Shown: positions 58,851-64,000 of the stretch, one piece after another | Layout of the letters: the number at the start of each line of letters is the position of its first letter | Numbering within the stretch: position 1 is the stretch's first letter | Origin: Albimonas sp041685625 | Lineage (GTDB): Bacteria; Pseudomonadota; Alphaproteobacteria; Rhodobacterales; Rhodobacteraceae | Reading direction: 5' to 3' | Length of the DNA: 64,000 nucleotides | Assembly (NCBI GenBank): GCA_041685625.1 | Contig: JAWLFJ010000003.1 | Location: 26,412 to 90,411 of the forward strand | Program-made: the position numbers and the translations under genes | The notes under the pieces: model-generated | Seen by the model: the letters and a program-made list of their open reading frames with translations, nothing else | Told to the model about the DNA's origin: nothing | Database searches by the model: none

Positions 58851-59170
58851 TGTTCCCGGCGACGGGAACTATGGCGATAAACGCGCGTGGAATAAGCGGT
58901 TCGGACCCGGGGGCGGTACCCGGCGGCTCCACCAAATCCCCGGTCATGGTCGGGAGCTTGGGGCCGAAACAGGATCGACGGACGTGTAAAGACGTAGCTT
59001 TCGCCCGGCATGGTACCACCGTCATCGGACCGACAAGTACAGTTGCCAATGACAACCGTGCTCCGGTGGCCGTCGCTGCGTAATGCAGTGATCAAACCGA
59101 TCTCAAGTCCCTGGGCTTAGCCGTTCAGGGCGGGGCCCGCAGGCGCCTGGCAACAGAAGCCTGCACTAAT
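58851..59170 (+). ncRNA. ssrA: Transfer-messenger RNA, circularly permuted two-piece type
   Basis: tmRNA rescues stalled ribosomes. As in other Alphaproteobacteria, the gene order is permuted. The acceptor piece comes first, starting near 58851 and ending with CGGCTCC-ACCA at 58924-58934; a T-arm-like GGTTCGGACCC precedes it. After a 25-base spacer the coding piece begins GGGGCCG (58960-58966), which pairs base for base (one G-U) with CGGCTCC to form the acceptor stem. GGATCGACGG, a D-loop-like element, follows. The tag frame opens with resume codon GCC at 59045 and encodes ANDNRAPVAVAA before TAA (59081-59083). Pairs CCCTG/CAGGG and GCAGGC/GCCTGC downstream resemble pseudoknot arms. The exact 3' end is uncertain. 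Confidence 0.92.
59045..59083 (+). other. tmRNA proteolysis-tag reading frame
   Basis: Twelve codons and TAA give ANDNRAPVAVAA. The ending VAA is a ClpXP-recognised degron type, and the ANDN start is shared with other alphaproteobacterial tags. The sspB gene at 60046 encodes the adaptor that binds such tags. Confidence 0.88.
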
Positions 59171-59334
59171 CCCCCCCCTCATCGACGTCGCCCGCCCGAC
59201 CGACGCGCCGCGAGCTTCGCCGCCGCCGGAGCGCGCGACGTGGCGCGCCGGTCCGGGCGCGGCGTCATGCCGTCGCCCGGCGATCGCGACGCGTCGCCGT
59301 CGTCGGGCGCGGCGCGGCCGCGCGCCGGCCGGCG

Positions 59335-59892
59335 TCAGACCGTCCAGCCGTGGACGTGGACGTCGCGGCCGGAATTGCGCTTCAGGATCTCCAGCGTGGT
59401 CTCCTTCCGGTGTTCGTCCGGCAGACGCACCCAGAGCAGCAGGCCGCCATGCTCGAGCTGCCGGCGATAGCGCTCGGCGTGCGATTCGCCGACGCGCGCG
59501 GCCAGCGCGCCGCCGATGGCGGCGCCGGTCCCGCCGGCCACCACCGCCGCGGCGATCGCCGCGGCCATGCCGGCGGTCGGAATCATCGCGCCCGCGACGG
59601 CGACGGCGGCGACGTAGGCCGGAATGCCGATCAGCGCCCCCTCGGCCGCGCCGAGAGATTCCTCGGAGACGAAGGCCGCGCGGGGCGCGTCCGGGTCGTC
59701 CTCCAGCTCCTCGATGCGGCGGAAGCGCCCGCCGAGCGCGTCCTCGCCCGCCGGCTCGCCGGCGAGCAGGCTGATGTCGTCGCGCGGCACGCCGGCCATG
59801 CGCAGCTCGTCGATGGCGGCCTCGAGGCTCTCGACGTCGTCGAAGACGGCGACGGCCTCGGGTTCGTTCCGCATGGGCGCGTGTTCGGACAT
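59335..59892 (-). CDS. Glycine-zipper stress-type protein (general stress protein 17M-like)
   Basis: The 185-residue protein has an N-terminal ferredoxin-like domain (VAVFDDVESLEAAIDELRMA, then GVPRDDISLLAG). A hydrophobic central Ala/Gly segment (about 95-145, AAVAVAGAMIPTAGMAAAIA) could insert in membranes, and the C-terminus is HGGLLLWVRLPDE. This layout matches proteins annotated as general stress protein 17M-like or DUF1269-related. The function is unknown. I use the ATG at 59892, preceded by AAAGGAG. Confidence 0.7.
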   Translation of the reverse strand: MSEHAPMRNEPEAVAVFDDVESLEAAIDELRMAGVPRDDISLLAGEPAGEDALGGRFRRIEELEDDPDAPRAAFVSEESLGAAEGALIGIPAYVAAVAVAGAMIPTAGMAAAIAAAVVAGGTGAAIGGALAARVGESHAERYRRQLEHGGLLLWVRLPDEHRKETTLEILKRNSGRDVHVHGWTV

Positions 59893-60045
59893 CGGATGCT
59901 CCTTTCGTATGACGGGGGACCCTGCCGGCCCCGGCCGCGGGTCGCCTTGAGCGGGATCAAGCGCGACGACGCGCGGGCGGTCGGCGGCGCCTTTCGAAGC
60001 CTTGCGAATCGGATATGGTCGCAAGGGACGTCAGAGGGAGCCCCC

Positions 60046-60528
60046 ATGCCAGCCGACGCCGAGGAAGACGATCCGCTGGATTACGCGCGCATGATGCAGC
60101 GCGCCCTGCGCGGCGTCGTGCGCGAGGCGATGGGGCTCGCGGCGGAGAGCGGCATGCCGCCCGGTCACCACTTCTACATCGGCTTCGACACGCGCCATCC
60201 GGGCGTGACCATGCCGGACTGGCTGCGCGCGCAGTATCCGGAGGAGGTCACGATCGTGCTGCAGCACGAGTTCTGGGACCTCGCCGTGGCGCCCGACCGG
60301 TTCTCGGTCTCGCTCAGCTTCTCGGGCCGGGCGGCGGCGATCACGGTGCCGTTCGACGCGGTGCTGACCTTCGTCGATCCCGATTCGGAGTTCGGGCTGA
60401 AGTTCGATCCGCAGGAGGCGGCGGAGGACGCGCCGGCGGCGTCCGAAGAGGACGCGGAGCCGGAGCCCGATCCCCCCGCCGGCGGGGGCGGCGAGGTGGT
60501 GAGCCTCGACCGCTTCCGGAAGGGCTGA
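60046..60528 (+). CDS. sspB: SspB, ClpXP adaptor for tmRNA-tagged proteins
   Basis: This 160-residue alpha-type SspB has YARMMQRALRGVVREAMGLA, the substrate-binding core HHFYIGFDTRHPGVTMPDWL and EEVTIVLQHEFWDLAVAPDR. An acidic, Pro-rich flexible tail ends in VVSLDRFRKG, which docks on the ClpX N-domain. It delivers ssrA-tagged proteins to ClpXP. The gene is on the plus strand about 0.9 kb past ssrA and starts after GAGGGAG. Confidence 0.92.
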   Translation: MPADAEEDDPLDYARMMQRALRGVVREAMGLAAESGMPPGHHFYIGFDTRHPGVTMPDWLRAQYPEEVTIVLQHEFWDLAVAPDRFSVSLSFSGRAAAITVPFDAVLTFVDPDSEFGLKFDPQEAAEDAPAASEEDAEPEPDPPAGGGGEVVSLDRFRKG

Positions 60529-60602
60529 TCCCGCGGCGTTGCCCGGCCCGGCGCCCGCCGGTATACCCCCGCGCGGACCAGAGCGCCGAGGGAGCCGCCG
60601 AG

Positions 60603-61994
60603 ATGACCGAGACCCGCACCGAGACCGACAGCTTCGGACCCGTCGAGGTCGCCGCGGACCGCTACTGGGGCGCGCAGACGCAGCGCTCGATCAGGAACTT
60701 CCCGATCGGGTGGGAGCGGCAGCCGGTGGCGCTGGTGCGCGCGCTCGGCGTCGTCAAGCGGGCGGCGGCGGAGGCCAACATGGACCTCGGCGCGCTGGAG
60801 CCGAAGCTGGGCGAGGCGATCGTCGCGGCGGCGAGCGAGGTGATCGAGGGGCGGCTCGACGATCATTTCCCGCTGGTCGTCTGGCAGACGGGCTCGGGCA
60901 CGCAGAGCAACATGAACGCCAACGAGGTGATCTCGAACCGCGCGATCGAGATGCTGGGCGGGGTCATGGGCTCCAAGGACCCGGTGCATCCGAACGACCA
61001 CGTCAACCGGGGCCAGAGCTCCAACGACGTGTTCCCAACGGCGATGCACATCGCGGCGGCGACCACGGCGCGGGACGTGCTGGTGCCGGGGCTGGGACGG
61101 CTGCAGGCGGCGCTGGCGGCGAAGTCGGCGGCGTTCGCGGAGATCATCAAGATCGGGCGGACCCACACCCAGGACGCCACCCCCCTGACGCTGGGCCAGG
61201 AGTTCTCGGGCTACGCGAGGCAGGTCGAGCTCGGCATCGCGCGGATCGAGCGCGCGCTGCCCTCGATCCATGCGCTGGCGCAGGGGGGGACCGCGGTCGG
61301 CACCGGGCTCAACGCGAAGAAGGGGTTCGACGTCCTCTTCGCGGAGAAGGCGGCGGCGATCACGGGCCTGCCCTTCGTGACAGCGGAGAACAAGTTCGAG
61401 GCGCTGGCCGCGCATGACGCGGTGGTGGAGATGTCGGGCGCGCTCAAGACCGTCGCGGCGAGCCTGTTCAAGATCGCCAACGACATCCGCTTCCTCGGCT
61501 CGGGTCCGCGCTGCGGGCTGGGCGAGCTCTCCCTGCCGGAGAACGAGCCGGGGTCGAGCATCATGCCGGGCAAGGTGAACCCGACGCAGTGCGAGGCGCT
61601 GACCCAGGTCTGCGCGCATGTCATGGGCAACGACGCGGCGATCGGCTTCGCGGGCTCCCAGGGGCATTTCGAGCTGAACGTCTACAAGCCGATGATGATC
61701 TACAACCTGCTGCAGTCGATGCAGCTGCTCGGCGACGCGGCGACGGCCTTCACCGACAACTGCGTCGACGGGATCGAGGCGAACGAGGAGCGCATCGCCA
61801 AGCTGATGCGCGAGAGCCTGATGCTGGTGACGGCGCTGGCGCCGGAGATCGGCTACGACAACGCCGCGACGGTCGCCAAGACCGCCCACAAGAACGGCAC
61901 CACGCTGCGCGAGGAGGCCGTGAGGCTCGGCTTCGTGGACGAGGCGACCTTCGACCGGGTGGTGCGCCCGGAGGGGATGCTGGGGCCGAAGTGA
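60603..61994 (+). CDS. fumC: Fumarate hydratase class II
   Basis: The 463-residue TCA-cycle enzyme begins MTETRTETDSFGPVEVAADR. It has WGAQTQRSIRNF, SGTQSNMNANEV, HPNDHVNRGQSSNDVFP, the GSSIMPGKVNPTQCE signature with the catalytic Ser region, and KIGRTHTQDATPL. Class II needs no Fe-S cluster and works in the cytoplasm as a tetramer. It follows sspB by 74 bases and overlaps the DUF4169 gene as GTGA. Confidence 0.97.
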   Translation: MTETRTETDSFGPVEVAADRYWGAQTQRSIRNFPIGWERQPVALVRALGVVKRAAAEANMDLGALEPKLGEAIVAAASEVIEGRLDDHFPLVVWQTGSGTQSNMNANEVISNRAIEMLGGVMGSKDPVHPNDHVNRGQSSNDVFPTAMHIAAATTARDVLVPGLGRLQAALAAKSAAFAEIIKIGRTHTQDATPLTLGQEFSGYARQVELGIARIERALPSIHALAQGGTAVGTGLNAKKGFDVLFAEKAAAITGLPFVTAENKFEALAAHDAVVEMSGALKTVAASLFKIANDIRFLGSGPRCGLGELSLPENEPGSSIMPGKVNPTQCEALTQVCAHVMGNDAAIGFAGSQGHFELNVYKPMMIYNLLQSMQLLGDAATAFTDNCVDGIEANEERIAKLMRESLMLVTALAPEIGYDNAATVAKTAHKNGTTLREEAVRLGFVDEATFDRVVRPEGMLGPK

Positions 61995-62215
61995 CGGGCG
62001 AGGTCGTCAATCTCCGCCGCGCGCGCAAGCGCAAGGCGCGCGACGCGGGGCGCAAGGCCGGCGACGCGGCGGCCGCGAAGCACGGCCGCACGAAGGGCGA
62101 GCGCGCGACCTCGGAGGCCGAGGCGCGGCTCGCGGCGCGGCGGCTGGAGGGGCATCGTCGGGAGGGGCCTCCGCCGGACCATGCGGAGGGACCGCGGGAT
62201 GACGGCGACGCCTGA
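61991..62215 (+). CDS. DUF4169 small basic protein
   Basis: The 74-residue highly charged protein reads VTGEVVNLRRARKRKARDAG and later GRTKGERATSEAEARLAARR. It matches small DUF4169 proteins that follow fumC in many Rhodobacterales. The start is GTG 61991, overlapping the fumC stop. No function is known; the basic helices suggest nucleic-acid or ribosome contact, but that is speculation. Confidence 0.8.
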   Translation: MTGEVVNLRRARKRKARDAGRKAGDAAAAKHGRTKGERATSEAEARLAARRLEGHRREGPPPDHAEGPRDDGDA

Positions 62216-62444
62216 CTACGCCCGCCCGGCCAAGGTCTCGCTGACGCTGCGGGGGCACCGGACTTCGGTGACGCTGGAGCCGGCCTTCTGGGCGGCGTTC
62301 CGCCGGCTCGCCGCCCGGCGGGGGCTGACGCCGACCGCGCTGGCGGCCGGGATCGACGCGGAGCGGCCGGAGGGGGTCGGTCTCGCCGGGGCGATGCGGC
62401 TGGCGGTGCTGGCGGACCTGGAGGCGCGGGCCGACGAGGCATGA
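62199..62444 (+). CDS. Ribbon-helix-helix domain protein
   Basis: The 81-residue protein has AKVSLTLRGHRTSVTLEPAF and FRRLAARRGLTPTALAAGID, the strand-helix-helix layout of the RHH_4 family. It overlaps the DUF4169 gene by 17 bases, so both are made from one message. It is probably a DNA-binding or antitoxin-like protein with unknown target. Confidence 0.78.
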   Translation: MTATPDYARPAKVSLTLRGHRTSVTLEPAFWAAFRRLAARRGLTPTALAAGIDAERPEGVGLAGAMRLAVLADLEARADEA

Positions 62445-62537
62445 GCGCCGCCCGTGCGTGAGCCGGGCTGTCGCGCCCCCGAGGGGCCGTCGCATTCGGA
62501 ATGATCTCCGATGGGAGCGCCGCCGGCGGCCGCCGCG

Positions 62538-63428
62538 TCAGCCGAGGGTGGCGAGAGCCGGGAAGGTGTCGAGCAGCCAGAACGCCAGCGTCTCGAAGGT
62601 GCCGGTGGCCATCATCATGCCGACCACGACCAGCATCCCGCCCATCGCCCGCTCCACAGTGCCGAGATGGCGGCGAAAGCCCTTCATCCAGCGCATGAAG
62701 GGGCGCACGAACATCGCCGCGAGCACGAAGGGCAGGCCGAGGCCGGCGGCGTAGATCGCGAGCAGGCCGACGCCGGCGCCGAGCGTGTCCTGCTGGGCGG
62801 CGAGCGCGAGGATCAGCCCGAGCGCGGGGCCGATGCAGGGCGTCCAGCCGAAGGCGAAGGCGAGGCCGATGACGTAGGCGCCGCCGTAGGTGCCGGCGGC
62901 GCGGCCGGCGTCGAAGCGGGCCTCGCGCATCAGGAAGGGGAGGTGCTCGTAGCCCGAGAGCCGGAGCGCGGCGGCGAGGGCGGCGAGGGCGATCAGCGCC
63001 GGCCAGTGCCTCGCCAGCGCCTCCGTCAGCGAGCCGCCGGAGAGCAGCGTGGCGACGGCGAAGAGCGCCACCACCAGCGCGGCGGTCTGCGGCGCGCGGC
63101 GGAAGCCGATGAAGTGCTGGCCGAGCACGAAGATCGTGAAGCCGGCGACGATGCCGAACTCGTAACGGTAGCTGGCGATCAGCTGGCCGACGGCGCTGGC
63201 GGTCGCGCCGAGCGCGACGAAGACGGTGCCGAGCCCGGCGACGAAGAACAGCGAGGCGATGCGGATGCGCCGGGCGGCGGCGGCGTCGGGTTCCGCCCCC
63301 TCGGCGAACTGGTCGAGCGTCGTGCCCGCCATGAAGGCGAGGTAGGGCGGCGCCAGCGGCAGCACGCAGGGCGAGAGGAACGAGAGCAGCCCGCCGACGA
63401 AGGCGGTGAGGATGCCGATTTCGGACAT
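62538..63428 (-). CDS. CcdA/SoxV-like thiol-electron transporter with an internal insertion
   Basis: The 296-residue inner-membrane protein of the CcdA/DsbD family moves reducing power to the periplasm. The redox cysteines are Cys21 in LSFLSPCVLPLAPP and Cys198 in FAFGWTPCIGP. Between GQHFIGFRRAP and HLPFLMREARFDAG (about 111-162) there are some 50 extra residues with one or two hydrophobic helices that usual 240-residue CcdA proteins lack. The neighbour at 63522 is SoxX-like, so a SoxV role in maturation of a Sox system is plausible. Confidence 0.82.
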   Translation of the reverse strand: MSEIGILTAFVGGLLSFLSPCVLPLAPPYLAFMAGTTLDQFAEGAEPDAAAARRIRIASLFFVAGLGTVFVALGATASAVGQLIASYRYEFGIVAGFTIFVLGQHFIGFRRAPQTAALVVALFAVATLLSGGSLTEALARHWPALIALAALAAALRLSGYEHLPFLMREARFDAGRAAGTYGGAYVIGLAFAFGWTPCIGPALGLILALAAQQDTLGAGVGLLAIYAAGLGLPFVLAAMFVRPFMRWMKGFRRHLGTVERAMGGMLVVVGMMMATGTFETLAFWLLDTFPALATLG

Positions 63429-63521
63429 GGGCGAGCCTCCGGCGACGCGATCGCCCTCTCGTTAGACCGGCGGCGCGGCGGGGTCACGGGGGCGGGGCGT
63501 CACGTCTGCGTGGTTTCGGCG

Positions 63522-64000
63522 TCAGTCGGGCGGCGTCGCGGCGGGGTCGGGGGCGGTCTCGGTCTCGGGCGCGGTCTCGGGCGCGGGCGCGATCTCGGGC
63601 GCGGGCGCGGGCGCGGCCGGGTCGAGGGTGAGGAGGTAGGCGAGAACGTCCTCGAGCTGGACCGGGGAGAGCCAGGGCTGGCGGAAGCCCGGCGCGTGGC
63701 GGGCGCGGGCGAGGTCGACGTGGTGATAGGCCGGCATCGGCGAGGCCGGGTCGCGCAGGCGCGGATTGACGAGGATCAGGCGCAGTTCCGCCGGGTCGAG
63801 CCGGGCGGCGACGCCGGCGAGGTCCGGGCCGACGGGAAGCGGCATGATCGGCGGCAGGTTCTCTTCCGGCAGGGCGAGGGGGTCCGGCGGCGGCGGCGCG
63901 CGGCGGGGGTTGAGGCGCGGCGCCGGGGTCGCGGTCGGCGCCGACTCGCTGGCGTCGGCGAAGGCGTCCGGGGGGCTCGTCGCGGCCTCCGCCTCGGAGG
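63522..64000 (-). CDS. soxX: SoxX-like c-type cytochrome, C-terminal part (runs off the right edge)
   Basis: The visible 158 codons contain the SoxX C-domain: VGPDLAGVAARLDPAELRLI, then ASPMPAYHHVDLARARHAPG with the presumed axial-ligand Met region, and LSPVQLEDVLAYLLTLDPA. Before it lie about 50 Ala/Pro-rich residues, and after it an Ala/Pro/Glu-rich tail that SoxX usually lacks. No CxxCH is within the window, so the heme site must be further upstream if present. SoxX with SoxA carries electrons in thiosulfate oxidation. The start is outside. Confidence 0.7.
   Translation of the reverse strand, partial: SEAEAATSPPDAFADASESAPTATPAPRLNPRRAPPPPDPLALPEENLPPIMPLPVGPDLAGVAARLDPAELRLILVNPRLRDPASPMPAYHHVDLARARHAPGFRQPWLSPVQLEDVLAYLLTLDPAAPAPAPEIAPAPETAPETETAPDPAATPPD

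Noticed and set aside
1..64000. CRISPR arrays, rRNA or tRNA genes
   Set aside because: No regularly spaced direct repeats of CRISPR type, no rRNA-like stretches and no cloverleaf with GGTTCGA-type T-loop were found outside the tmRNA.

Overview
The window is very GC-rich (roughly 70% or more by eye), nearly wall-to-wall coding, and its gene order and families point to a member of the Rhodobacterales (Alphaproteobacteria). Supporting signs are the scpB-scpA-nagZ-SPOR-argS-dgt-erpA block, the sspB-fumC-DUF4169-ribbon-helix-helix block, a two-piece (permuted) tmRNA, a dgcN-dgcA D-glutamate pair, cytoplasmic-type soeABC and SoxX/SoxV-like genes. No species can be named from this sequence alone. 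All calls come from reading translations and motifs; no database search was run.

Layout. 1-6474: chromosome-segregation, cell-wall and tRNA-charging genes on the minus strand (scpB partial, scpA, nagZ, SPOR protein, argS, dgt), with erpA divergent. 6668-10817: recQ followed directly by a scrambled Mu-like prophage remnant. 10902-13712: two overlapping Lin0512-family genes, exonuclease III and the Mrp/ApbC Fe-S carrier. 13845-20846: a methyltransferase and a peptide-type ABC transporter operon. 21034-24834: flavodoxin, a NavAb-like sodium channel, a dihydrodipicolinate-synthase-family enzyme with a small partner, and a glycosyltransferase. 24975-27739: fused ATP sulfurylase/APS kinase and a diguanylate cyclase, then a gene-free 0.6 kb stretch. 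28341-33121: D-amino-acid catabolism (dat, dgcA, dgcN) and opgH. 33283-36600: a compact operon of a BchC-like dehydrogenase, a divergent QueD-like protein, a GT4 glycosyltransferase and a methyltransferase. This is the best candidate here for an undescribed pathway. 36570-38799: cytochrome b561 and opgC. 39082-45266: sulfur module (YeeE/YedE transporter, DUF302 protein, soeC, soeB, soeA). 45307-47036: VOC protein and lrgAB. 47117-57240: C-P lyase operon phnG-H-I-J-K-corA-phnL-N-M, divergent from phnF-hydroxyacid oxidase-GST. 57507-62444: M20 amidohydrolase, two-piece tmRNA (ssrA), stress-type protein, sspB, fumC, DUF4169 and ribbon-helix-helix genes. 62538-64000: CcdA/SoxV-like membrane protein and the C-terminal part of a SoxX-like cytochrome.

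How the genes work together. Sulfur metabolism recurs: SoeABC oxidises sulfite in the cytoplasm, YeeE imports reduced sulfur, SoxX/SoxV hint at a sox cluster just past the right edge, and Sat-CysC handles sulfate activation. Phosphonate breakdown is represented by a complete catalytic C-P lyase set (G-N) under a PhnF-type regulator, without phnCDE in view. The tmRNA lies about 0.9 kb from sspB, whose product delivers tmRNA-tagged proteins to ClpXP. opgH and opgC suggest substituted osmoregulated periplasmic glucans.

Many genes in operons overlap by 1-4 bases (ATGA, GTGA or TGATG junctions), which implies translational coupling. Several intergenic gaps carry GC-rich palindromes that look like one family of terminator or REP-type elements.
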